Part shown: one piece after another, positions 35,011 through 46,333 of the stretch
Numbering within the stretch: position 1 is the first letter of the stretch
Layout of the letters: every line of letters starts with the position of its first letter
DNA from: Channa striata
Taxonomy: Eukaryota; Chordata; Actinopteri; Anabantiformes; Channidae
Assembly: GCA_033026295.1 (NCBI GenBank)
Contig: CM065175.1
Location: 15,079,837-15,143,836 of the forward strand
Length of the DNA stretch: 64,000 bases
Direction: 5' to 3'
The notes under the pieces: generated by a model
Database searches by the model: none
The model's input: the letters and a program-made list of their open reading frames with translations, nothing else
Told to the model about the DNA's origin: nothing
Made by a program: the position numbers and the translations under genes

Positions 35011-38000
35011 GTGAGCGCTCTGCCACTGATTTACTCTACTAGTTAGTGAGGTGAGTGATGGCCCTGGATGTTCTAGGAGGATAGTTTGTAATCAGGCCTG
35101 GTCAGAGATGTGAGAGATGCTCTAACTGTAATTACAGCCCTCTCAACACTGTGCTGCACCTCACGGCAGCTGACTCCTTGCCACTCCTGTGCAAACTGAT
35201 CATTCCTTTCTCGCCTTCTCTTTTACCCCCCACAGAGCCACATGCCCCTGGTGGTAATGACCCTGCATTCCTGCTGAAGTCACATCTCTTAATATAGAAG
35301 CTTTTTGCAAGATAGACCCCTGGCAGAGGACGTAAACATGCAAAGTTATACAACTTGCTGAGCTTGAGGAGTCACTAGATAGCAGACTGCCATCACTCCC
35401 ACTTAATGAGACATGCCTTGGTGTCTGTGCAAGCACAGGTGCTGCCAAGCTAACCTGAGCTAACTTAGTGTCCTGGGTGCATGTGGAGCAGAGTGACAGG
35501 GGAACACAGAAAAACAGATACATCATCAAAGCCGGGTTGGGAACAGGAAGGAGCAATTGCGCAGCATGTGAGTTTCAGTCCTAATGCAGATGTCTTGTAG
35601 AGTCCAAATTCTTTTATTTGACTGTATTACAATACAAATCTGAATTCATAGAGTTAAAAACATGGGCACAGAATTCCACAGAATTTTTCTGGTGGCTGGT
35701 AATAATTCCATAACTAATTTCCAAAACATGCTTTAACACCATTTTGACCGAAGCACTTGCAGTTTGGCCTTTTTTAGCATTTGGAGAACATTGACATTGC
35801 TGTAAAACAATTGACTGATGCGGATGTGGGAGATATTTATGAAATAAGAAATATAAAAAGAATAGAAAAAAAAGCATAGAAATCTGTTCTCTCTTTCTCT
35901 GTTAAATTGTGTTTAAAAATGTTGTGTTGTAAAACAATAGCATTTCCAAGGCAGGCAATGCAAATTAATTTGAAAAAATCAGCCAAAAATGATTAACAAG
36001 ATAAATTTGATGACTTTTTGAGGACTGAAAGCTCCAAAAGGCAGTAAGTAGAACTTTAGGTTCAGATTGTCTTTGCTTGTTTGTCAAATAGCCAAAGTTT
36101 AAACCCGTTGGTTCAGGAATTCACGTTAAACACCATCTGCAGAACTTTTCGTGAATATTAATGAACTTGACACAGGCCTATTAACATACCATGAATGATA
36201 ATCATGCAAATTTAGAGTACTCATTACATGTATATTACATGAATAGCAGGTGGGGTAATTTGTGTAATTTGAGGCTATATGCAGACACTGGGATGATGGA
36301 CGGTGTCTCCAGAAGACTAGCTGAGCCGGCCAGTGGATCTACTGCAGAGTAAGGAGAATTTAGACTCATCATAAAAGATTTCTCCTTGCCTCTTATTTCA
36401 CTTGGACATTTTTATGTTTTTTTTATTTTCTACCTCATTGCAGCCGTGAGCTGCCTGCTGATTTACACACACTGGCAGCAAAGCACAGAGGCCTCGAGAG
36501 ACGGACCCCTTTACCCCTTGATTTTTTTCTCCATCCTGTGTCGTCCTCTCACTGCCAGCACCGGCCCTCTCTCCATTCACTGAACTGGGCCTGACCACGG
36601 AGCTCCCCCCTGTACTCATTCCTCATCTCTAAATAGACATTAGTCTGGAAGGGTTGTTATTCACACATGATCTTCTGACACACCGAGGAGCTGTTTTCTG
36701 TGCCAAGCTAGAAATTTATACAAGGATGAGCAAATGATATCACACTATCAGACACTAAAGTTCTCATGCAACACTCACATTCATTTCTGAGTTCTTATAA
36801 TCACATCTGAGCTCACTACAGCCGTTAAGATTTTGTTTTTAAAATATGTCCAAATATGAGCGCACCATCATTGCTGTAATTAGCATAGACAAAATGATAG
36901 AAACACCTGTTAGTTTAATGCAATACAGTCCAAAAGCAGCGCAAATTCCATCGTCCAAAAAGATCTTCATCAACATCTTCCTTAAAAAAAATCTTCAACA
37001 AAAAACTGAAATTTATAACCTTTATTAAGGAGGATGCGTCGTGGGACTCCTGTATTTGACTTAGTTTTCTGTACATAATAAACCACTAAATGAGTACAAA
37101 ATTAAAATACAGATATGCAAATGTCCTAACACACAGTCCTTTCTTCTCATCATTCTTTTGTTGGCTGCATGTTCCAAAGGAAACCTGTCTGATTTTACAC
37201 ACCATCCTATTTCAGAAAATTATAAAAGAATGAAGTGAACTTCCTTTTCTCCCCTCAGGTGTTATAGAGGAGCTGCTTTCATGCTGATCAGACTTGATTC
37301 CAGGAGATGAGAATCTGTTGCCTGCCTTGCAAGAGTGATTACGCCCCGTTCCAGTAATTGCTACATCCATGCACCAAAAGGCAACAGCATGTGGAAGGGA
37401 AAAAGCAAGTAGAAGCCATGCAGAACTGAGAAAAAGGTACCAGGGCTGCTGAGTTTGATGAATGATGGATCGCTCTTAAGTGAGCTTATTTCCATTTGTG
37501 AGAAATGAGTGACAGAGAAAAATGTTTGGGCCTTGGGAACAGTTTTTTATTCACCAGGCTGAAACAGGTATTAGGATAGAGTTTTTGATAACAGACACAC
37601 AGAAAGATGCAGACACACACAGCTACAAGGACAGATGCAAAATCCTTTTTTTTTTTTAGGGTGTCAGCTTGTGGAATTTTTGTGTCCCCCAGTAAATCAG
37701 GAGACATTATTGGCATGAAATGTGTGAGACCTTGAAAGATGTTCATAGCGGAGGCGTATGTTATTAACAATTTAATTAATGCCAGCCTCATAGATAATTT
37801 ACCTTGCTCCTTCATTTGCCCATAGTGAATGTGATTGCCTCGCTGTTTAACAAGATACATCAGTATCACCAGCCTGTACCATTATCATATGACTATTGTT
37901 GGTGGGTAACTCCGGCATCATTCATTTGGGTCTCATCCTCTATCTATTGGCACTGCAGCTGGGTTTCTCTGATATCGACTCATCCAGGTTCCACAGTGTT

Positions 38001-40540
38001 GCAGTCACAGAGATTTAATATCTGAAGTGGTGCTGAACTCCTATTGCTACTAATGGATTCTGTATAATGTGGCACTTAAAATGCATGAGCAGCCTCTGAT
38101 TTATCTGTAATTTGCCTCCACTAGAGCATATCTGGTACCTCAATACTTCCATTTGTTTTTGGCTCAGCAGAGAAAGGCTGATTGGAATTTCATATTGTTA
38201 CATTTGAGTTTGACAATTTGGTTCATCCCACAACACACAATAGATTTTTGCTTTTTGTGATTCTGTGTTAATTACACATCACAGGGAATAGACATCAAGC
38301 GCGATATCAGTTTATTTGAGCTGTCTTGGCAAAAAGACATGCTGACTTGGTCTTAGGCAGATGGGCATGTCCCAGAGGGGCAGTTTTCCTTTATCTTTTC
38401 TTCTCCTTTTTATGTCTCAAACAATAAGCATACTAATTAGGATAAACTGAGCTGAAGCATTTGTGAAAAAATGAAAATGCTTTTTTAAAATCTTTTCTGG
38501 TTGTGTCCAGCTAAATACCACCTGAAAACAGCATTTTTAGCTGTAACTCCAACTGAACTCTCGGGGTCATGCAAAACGGAGCAGAAAACTGATGGGTTTA
38601 TATGTGTCTTCGTTGTCATGGCAGCAGAGCCGCACCACCAGGTTTAGCCTGCAGCAGCTCAAGGTTAACAGCCAGTAGATGGAAGTCAGACAATTAAAAG
38701 AAGTGAAACAATCAGCGCAAAGATTTCAATCCACAGGAATGTTTGCAGCAAACTACTGTTAGAGAGAACTGTGAATAGCGAAGTTCAGAGACATGTTTAT
38801 GGAAACCATATAAATTACAACTACAGCTTCAGATTCTGGAGGTGGTGTGACACACTGTACAGTTTTAGCTATTAAAATCTCTAACCCAGCATCCCTAGGA
38901 GTGGAGAAGAAATTTTAGAGATCCTAAGGCCATGAGTCTCCCTTCTACCCTCATTTCTCATGTTTTGACTTTTATTGCTCTATGTATTACTTCAGAGCTT
39001 GTTTATTTATTTTTTGTTTTTTTAATGAACAGTTAACTAATAATTGTTAATTATACTGTCTTCTTGGGTTTGCATAAAATATCTTTAATTCAAAATTCTT
39101 TACAGTATATAAAAGTACTAAGTTGTGCAAGTTGTATACTGTAATAATCCCTCTAAATTCATCATGTGTAAACATATGGAGAGAAAAAAATATTTTTGGT
39201 CTTTTCAATGAAGTGACAGACTGCTAAAACAATCATTTCTGAAAACTGTACGCAGTAGGACAAGCACGTTTACATTTTTGTTGTCTAAATAAATTGTAAG
39301 ACTACTATACAGTATGTACATCCAAAAGCTTGAACTTCCGCCGAAGCAAACCTCTGCACTGACACCTTCACTGCCTGCATTTCACGTCGCAGGATAATAC
39401 TGCTCCACACAATGAAGCACTGACAAAGAAGACACATGCATATACTGCATTAGCATATGTGGATGTGCATGAGCACACGACGACACCCAGACATCTTCAG
39501 GAAAATCATCCCACCCACCAATTTAGGTCCACAGGCTGTCCTACTGTCCAAACCGTTCTGCAGCTCAGAGAAGAGCAGGTCTGAGGTGACGTCACCTCTT
39601 TGTTGCCCTGCTACACCAGCCTTTTGTCTGTTCCCAATCTGAATTCATAATGAATTTCACCACTGCTGCAGAGAGACAAAGCTAATCTAATTAGCTGTGC
39701 AGATATGTCAGTTTGCTATTATTCTGTTTAATGGTCATTACTTCTGCTTAAGCATGGTGCCGCTCACTACGCACCTGTGTGTGCTCACGTTGCACAAACT
39801 CAGATATGTGACTGTAGTGAAAAGACTTACACAAATCCAAAGCAGAAGAGACATATAAAAGTACGGCTTGTCAGTGCAGCTGGCATTTTGTTCTGCAGGG
39901 AGCAATGTAGCCTGTCTACCTGGTAGCCCTCTCAGACAGGAGTGAGCCCACTGGGATCCTGCTGGACCTCCTACCAGCCACACACCTGACAAAAAGGGTT
40001 GTGTGAAAACTCTGCAGAGACCCTATTACACATGTCATACTGCTAAGCACTGCAGTGGCCACCAGATGACAAGCTCTTCACACCTTCTACTTCATTAGGA
40101 GGGTGAGTTCAGCCGCAGAAACACACACTAGGCTGCCACTGCTTAAGCTATAACATTGTTATCGTCACATGTCTGTCCAGTCTCATGTAAAGTATGACCA
40201 GCATTCATTATGGTTCTGTTAATGGTGTTTATAAAATAAACAGTTACAGCATATTTTCATGAGATGTGTGAAAGTCCAAACAAATGGATGTAACAACACT
40301 GCCATCTTCAGGCACGTTGGCGCTACTTATACCACAGATGTGTGGACAGGTAAACAACACATTGTGAACATACTATATATACATTTTTATTACATTTACT
40401 GTACACATTTTAAGATGAAAGGTCTAAAGAAGAACACAATATGCTGGAAAGGAAATGATAAAAGTGCATGGCGAGTAAGATTTTACGTATTTTCACAGGT
40501 CCAAAAGGTTGAACAATACAACAGTATTATCATTTTGGTT

Positions 40541-41937
40541 TCAGGTAGAACCAGATGAGCAACTGAGTCTTTCCTCCTGGCTGGTTCCCATGAGATCAAA
40601 AGAAGCAGTACTTTCATTTTTATTTATTGCCACATCTTTAACGCGGGGTTCTTGATCTCTACACTCAGAACTGCAATAAAAAGATAAAAGATAATCATAA
40701 TAAGGAATGAAAGGAGATTCAGTGATAGAAATTAGAGAGTGAGGCAGTGGGAGTTCAGATTTGTAAGGAATAAGCTGAATTTTTTGGAATGGTGAAAGAC
40801 TCTACAGCATGACATTACGATACCTGTCGGAGTCAGAGTCACAGGAAATACACCGGTCATTCTGTAGATCCCCTTCAGAGAGGAATCGTCTCCGCCCACA
40901 GTGCTGAACGGCCTGAGCAACAGAGTAGTGGGTTTTTCCAGCAGCACAGGCCTCCATTTTGGACACACAGAGCTCCGACTGCAGGAAAAGATGCAAACAA
41001 CTGTCGGACAGCAGCAAAGGGCTTTGGAGGATCCTGCAGAATGAGACAATAAACAAATTAGGGTTGTTACATAGTGTGCAGTAGTGTTGGTGTGAAAACA
41101 GCCGTCATGTGACCTGGGGAAAATTGATTCTCCAGTGTTGTAACATGTTAAAGTTCAAAATTGTATTGATTTTAAAAATCATCCTCACTGTTCCAAAAAT
41201 TTCTGCAACCCTGCCATCCGCTCAGCGATCTGTTGGGCATTGTTCAGGCTGAAGAAGGGATTCTTTGGGGGAAGCTCAGGCAGCTGTATCCTGTAAAAAG
41301 GCAGAACTACACCATAAAGCTGAGGGTTCAAAACATATTCAAACACAAAATCACACATTTAAGATAAGTAAATGGACTTACATTAGAAGTGAGTTCTTTT
41401 GTAGTGTCTGCCTGAGCCATACAAACTCACTGTATCTCCTTCTCACACGGGAAATCTTCTTGGTGAAACACACACTGTCAGTCTGAAACAGGATGAACAT
41501 TTTAATAAACAAATTTGAATTGAGAATTGATGAAAGTGCCTGGACTGCACTGCTTTACTTACGTGTAAACAAATTTCATAATCTATGTAGGCATGCCAGA
41601 AGTCATTCTTTCGTATCCGTGGGTCCCGAACCCAGACGCTAATGACCTGCGGCATGGAGAAGGTCGGTGAGACTGAAACACCGAACTGAAGGCAGTGTGC
41701 TTTTAAAAAAAAAGAGGAAGTTTTTATTGGCAGGAGGAGGAAGTGCAGTGACTGACATAACATGCATCAGGATTGGAAAATTCCACAAAATGTTTTTTTA
41801 TTGCTCAGGAAAAAAAGCTGTAAAATTTTTTAAAGCTTCTGGCATGTGACATTTCCAAGCTGTACTTTATGTTGTCACGTTTAGAGCAAGAAATTCAGGC
41901 CTACCTTACTAATAGCCTTGTCAGTGTCTTCTCTCAT
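40541..41937 (-). CDS. snx10: Sorting nexin 10
   Basis: Six coding exons on the minus strand: 41937-41905, 41646-41563, 41482-41382, 41290-41189, 41033-40824, 40670-40541; 219 aa (human 201). All splice sites are GT-AG and in phase. The PX domain spans about 12-125: ISVWVRDPRIRKNDFWHAYI, then VRRRYSEFVWLR with the phosphoinositide-contacting arginines (about 53-55), then QLPELPPKNPFF and LLLSDSCLHLFLQSEL. The tail is Ser- and acid-rich (CISCDSDSDS). SNX10 binds PI3P on endosomes and works with the V-ATPase in endosome/lysosome acidification, osteoclast activity and ciliogenesis. The start, 11 codons before the conserved exon, gives MREDTDKAISK; this short first exon is less certain. Teleosts have two copies; I do not assign an a/b suffix. 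It is convergent with skap2 and lies downstream of cbx3 on the same strand, as in mammals. Confidence 0.94.
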
Positions 41938-43356
41938 TATTCAGAAGCCCTTCCGTATGAATCTTGATAATAGTCAGCCAGATAACGTTGTGCTTAGCTT
42001 TGTGCCACTGTCTTCTATTTGCAGTTTTATTGTCCTGGAGCAAAGGTTTCAAAATAAAGTCACAAGGCTGAGATAAGCCCCTCCTTAAACGAACTCCCTG
42101 TGGATTACTGAATAACAGGCCTGTGCCAACATGACCATATCTAACAAGCGCTTATCTTGTTTACTGCTTATCGACTGTCATTCTGAATCAATCATAAACC
42201 CTCATAGTTTTTAAATCAACTAGCGCCGAAATGAAACGGCTTATTTTTTCACCAGATGATTTACAAACGTGATGTTAAAACTAAATCGAGAGAAAAGTGT
42301 CACAAAGTTTCCTTTATTCACAGAGATTTCACAGATCAATGGTCAACAGTTACAGTAGTTCAGTAGCAGGTTTGACTTACGAGGTTTAAGGTTCAGCTTA
42401 GAGTCCCATAACAGTCATGGGAGATATGTTGAGTCAGGACAGTGCCATCACAATACATGGATCATGTACATGGACCTGTGTAACTGCTGGAAGACAAAGC
42501 CCTCCATAATTGGACAGTTTCTTTTCTAAAGTGCTACATTTAACAATCGCCTAAGCCATTATACAGTAGGTGCACAAAAGTTGTTTTGCAATTTTCATAA
42601 ACCCCATCGATTTACTTAATGTTACGACATTTTCAATAATCGTGCCAGAATTTCACTTTCTGTAAAAGCACCAAAAAAACACCTCAGTACAGTTTGTACA
42701 CAGCAGCTGATTGGAAATGCTGGGAAATTTCTAATGGGCAACATTTTTAAAGAGTTTACATCAACCACAAAGGCCATAGAGACACAGTAAAAGCTGTGGC
42801 TATGAATGCCTCACACAATACAAATTTTAAACAACTCAAAGGTTTACTGCAACCAAAATCTAAACCAAACTTGAGGTGCACACTGGACAGCAGTTAGTTT
42901 CGTCTCCCTACACACAGGTCTGCTATACAAAATATAAAGCGCACACACACTAAACAACGAAAAACACTAAATGCTAAACTACAATATAACAATAGATCTT
43001 AAAAACAAATCATGTCCACAGTGATTGTGTCCGCTACATGAAGACACAAGACCAAAGCTGCTACAAGTTTGTCTCATCTCAAATCGGCTGGTCCACACAA
43101 AGGTTAGTTTTAGTCTCCATCGCAGTTCCCACAAAGGCACAGTGACCTTATTGAGCACCACGAGACAGAGAGCACTTAAAATCCATCCCCGCTGAGGTTT
43201 CTGCACCTGCCAGAGTCTGAAACTCAACCCGCAGCAGGACGTAATTTCACACAGTGTGCCTCTAATGTCAGATGAAGGAGGACACTCGATGGAGGTTAAA
43301 CTAACCCTCTGGCTAGAGCGCAGCCGTTTATCAGTTCTCTTCGGTGAACGAGCACA
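41938..43356 (-). other. snx10 upstream region and cbx3 3' UTR
   Basis: On the minus strand the cbx3 3' UTR probably runs from 43356 to a poly(A) signal (TTTATT on +, 42313-42318), about 1.05 kb. From there to 41938 is the snx10 promoter and any non-coding first exon, which I could not place. No other coding sequence is supported. Confidence 0.5.
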
Positions 43357-44931
43357 TCACTGCTCCTCGTCTCCACAGTGCCAGGTCAGCTTCTGCTCGT
43401 AGAAGTCGATGACCACCTGGGGACACCTGGCGCTTGCTTCGCGGGCAGGCAGCAGCGCTACGTCATCAGAGTTTTTCCTGTGGAGAAACACGCGCCCTTA
43501 CAGAAAACTCCATGCATGCTAAATCATCACATCTTTGAAACTCCACACCCATGTGCCACCAAAGATTTCTGTTTAGTTTGCAAGACCGTGCTGAGGTTAC
43601 TCAAGCGGTGCCACAAGTTATGTTTTCAGACCTAACAAAGCTTCCTGAAAAACACAGAACACATCCTTTAGACTGTTTTTGGTGCAGCAATCCCCAGGGC
43701 TAACCTTTAAAAATACAGTTTGTCATTCTGTCATATTTGTTAAATAAATCAATTTGAGAGGGGTTACTGTAGTCGCAGATTTATGTTTGTCATGTCGTCG
43801 GTCAAAAACATATTGTGACTGTTCATGTTTGCTGGAGATTAACAGATGTGGACTGCGGCTTTAACTGAGAACAAGTGTGATTTGCCACCGTATGAACATT
43901 TTGCCCAACCACGCGTTTTTACTGAAAGACAGAGAAAAGGGGAAGCAGTGGAGTTACCATTTGACTAGAAACATGAGCTCTCCCTGCCTGTCTGTGGAGC
44001 CGATGATGCATTCAGGCTCGAGGTAAGTGCTGAGGTTAGTGGAGGCGTCTGGCCGCTCATTGTTTGGCTCCAGGATGTCGCTGTCACCCTGCACAGTGTG
44101 AACCTGGAGCTGAGGCCGCATATAAGACTGCAAAGGGAAGGACAAGGGCATAGATGCAGCAGTTAGAAGGAGCTGTCAACACCACATCAACATAAAGAGC
44201 CTGTGCAGATGTGACTGTTTTTTACTGTAGCCTCACCTTATAGCAAAAAAAAGGAAATTACTGCTTTCACTTTCAGGGGGAAACCAAGAATGTTCACACG
44301 CTATTTGGTTTCATATCCAGCGCTTACACTCACAAAAATAGGAACATAAATCGGCCGACGTTGTCAAACGATTTTACTCTACTGTAATGCAGCTTTTAAA
44401 ACACTTCCTGATTTGTCACAGTGTAACTATCAACCTAAAGCAAAGCACTAAATTAAAGAGGTTTCTAATAATGCATTTGATCTCCTTCCTTTTTGCAGAT
44501 TTAGGTCCAGACATTCTGTGAATAACATGGAAAGTCAGACACTCCAACACTACATTTCTGGCATACTCACAATTTCCGTCTCTTGCTCTGTCATTTCTTC
44601 TTTGGGAATAAACTCTTGCTCAGTTTCCTCATTCTCTTCAGAGAAATGGGCGTTTCTTAGGAACTCCTCAATGAGCTCGGGACAGTCAAGATTGTCCTCG
44701 GGCTCCCATGTGTTTTCTGCGCTGTAAATAAAAATGACATTTTAACATCACGCAAAAGACACACAATGTGAGCCAGCAGCACTTTACTTACTCAGTGAAG
44801 CCTTTCCACTTCAGGAAGTACTCCACTCTTCCATTAAAGATTCTGCGGCGAATTATTTTTTCCACCACAAACTCCTGGACAACTGTTGTCTCCTCAGTCT
44901 TCCTCTGTTTGGCAGTTTGCTTCTTTCTCAT
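43357..44931 (-). CDS. cbx3: HP1-gamma-like chromobox protein (Cbx3) with divergent hinge
   Basis: Four coding exons on the minus strand: 44931-44792, 44721-44571, 44127-43958, 43477-43357; 193 aa (human CBX3 183). The chromodomain (about 20-70) has the methyl-lysine aromatic cage in place: Phe21 (EFVVEKI), Trp42 and Phe45 (LKWKGF), then NTWEPEDNLDCPELIEEF. The FTDAENTW stretch fits CBX3 better than CBX1/5. The chromoshadow domain (about 133-189) keeps the dimer and PxVxL-binding residues Ile177, Tyr180, Leu184 and Trp186 in VVIDFYEQKLTWH. The hinge (71-132) is acidic, with few Lys/Arg and none of the KRK or KPRGFARG blocks of HP1 proteins. The start is one base inside an exon, after a TAG acceptor; a non-coding exon is expected in the CpG-rich region at 45.3-45.7 kb. 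Its role is H3K9me-binding heterochromatin protein. Position next to snx10 matches CBX3. Confidence 0.9.
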
Positions 44932-45106
44932 TCTACCATAAAAACAAAAGCAGCTTGTGTTACTGCAAAGGTCACTCACAACAGACACACATCTATTTGA
45001 GGTGGGGAGAACACAGTGAACACACGCTTTCTCCCTGTTGCTGGAATATGTACAGAACAACATGGCAGTGCACTGTGCTGTGCCCTTCACACAATGATCT
45101 CACACA

Positions 45107-45107
<1 letters not shown>

Positions 45108-45139
<32 letters not shown>

Positions 45140-45140
45140 T
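45108..45140. repeat. CT/AC compound microsatellite
   Basis: (CT)n followed by (AC)n in the cbx3 5' intron. Confidence 0.85.
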
Positions 45141-45289
45141 TTTCCCAGCGCTCCACCTGCTGTTGCTTCCAGGAGCACAACGTACTGCTCCGTCAGTCCG
45201 TAACCGACACACACGTTTATTATTCATTCGGGCAGGTGAGTTGAGGAGGTGTTGTGCAGACGACAGCGGGAAAACATGAGTGAAAACGG

Positions 45290-45740
45290 GGACTGACTGA
45301 TGCACCAGACGCGACGATGAAACAACATGCACGTACGCTTTCGGCGGTGACTTAGTCTCGGCGGACAGCCGGCCGCGGTGCCTCTCTGCTCTGCTCTGCC
45401 CTGATCGGGAGCCCGTCGCTGGGAACTACACGCACACAGCGTCGTCGAAGCCGCTTTGCGCGCAAATGCGTCGTCGGGCGTCTTCACATGAGCGAAACAA
45501 CTTTTCATGAATGACTTCAAATTAAAGATGGCCGTTGATGCTCGGAGGAAGTGGTTGCCAAGGGAAAAGGTCATGCCAGGAAAACCGGGAGGAGACGACG
45601 GGGACGCGCACGCCGCCGACCAATCAAAGAGCAGTGCGCTCGTCCGTCCCCGTCCAGTGGTCCGGAACAGCCCTGCCACCCACAGACGTCAGCTGGGTAC
45701 GACAGGAGGCGGCGTGCTCGTCTCACCACGCTGCTCCCAC
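45290..45740 (-). promoter_or_regulatory. CpG-rich cbx3 promoter region
   Basis: The most CpG-dense stretch of the right half, starting about 360 bases upstream of the cbx3 coding start. It contains a CCAAT box (CCAATCA near 45620) and a YY1-like AAGATGGCCG near 45526. In mammals this promoter is shared with divergent HNRNPA2B1; no such gene follows here. A non-coding first exon probably lies here, but its donor could not be fixed. Confidence 0.5.
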
Positions 45741-46282
45741 ATAGGTTTTTTATTCTGTAAATGTATTCTGAATTCAGACAGCACTGCATCACAGGCAATC
45801 CCAGTGTGGTTTTATTATTTTGAAAAATACAGCAAGATGTCCTTCACGATGTAATATAATACAATACAATACTTTTTAACTTTTACACTTTTATCACATT
45901 TACTTTGTGGCTTTAGAATATTATACACCTGTAAAAAAATGTAAGTGTCCACTTGAAATTAATTTATTAATTTTGTACTAATAAAAAGTGAAACAGTACA
46001 TTTCTTTTAAATTAAAATAGTATTTTGCTTTTATAATTGTGCAATTTGTCAATAACATATAAAATGAATTTTTTTAAAAATATTGTGGACATGACCTTAT
46101 TTACTTAAATTCTGAATGCAAACAGTTTTGTTGCACTTGTAATGGAGATTTTTTATTATTTCCCTTAAGTTAAAGATCTCAGTGTTCCTGCTGGTAGTTA
46201 TGTCTCCACGGAGATGATCTGCACTCCACGACCTCCTAAACCACACTGAGCATTTCAAAGAAAAAACACTCTCTGCAGGACT

Positions 46283-46333
46283 TGATTGACAGCTCACTTT
46301 TGGCCAATGGGAGATCCCAAAGCTGCTGATTGG
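46283..46333 (+). promoter_or_regulatory. Pbx-Prep decamer with two CCAAT boxes
   Basis: TGATTGACAG (46283-46292) is the exact Pbx-Prep/Meis decamer. CCAAT at 46304-46308 and its inverse ATTGG at 46329-46333 are NF-Y boxes. Decamers beside CCAAT boxes mark TALE/NF-Y bound promoters and enhancers in zebrafish embryos. No gene start is evident nearby; cbx3 is about 0.6-1.4 kb away. Confidence 0.5.

Larger units (their letters stand above)
31764..40540. other. skap2-snx10 intergenic region
   Basis: Convergent interval between the 3' ends of skap2 (+) and snx10 (-), 8.8 kb. No multi-exon gene could be supported. It holds the skap2 3' UTR, a CTCF-like motif just after it (32166), and a promoter-like segment with a possible first exon at 34901-35010. 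The snx10 poly(A) signal (TTTATT at 40386-40391, AATAAA on the minus strand) is near the right end. Otherwise AT-rich non-coding sequence with no recognised repeat family. Confidence 0.55.

Noticed and set aside
36386..36583. Hydrophobic frame after a CAG acceptor-like site
   Set aside because: No phase partner, no family resemblance, probably chance.
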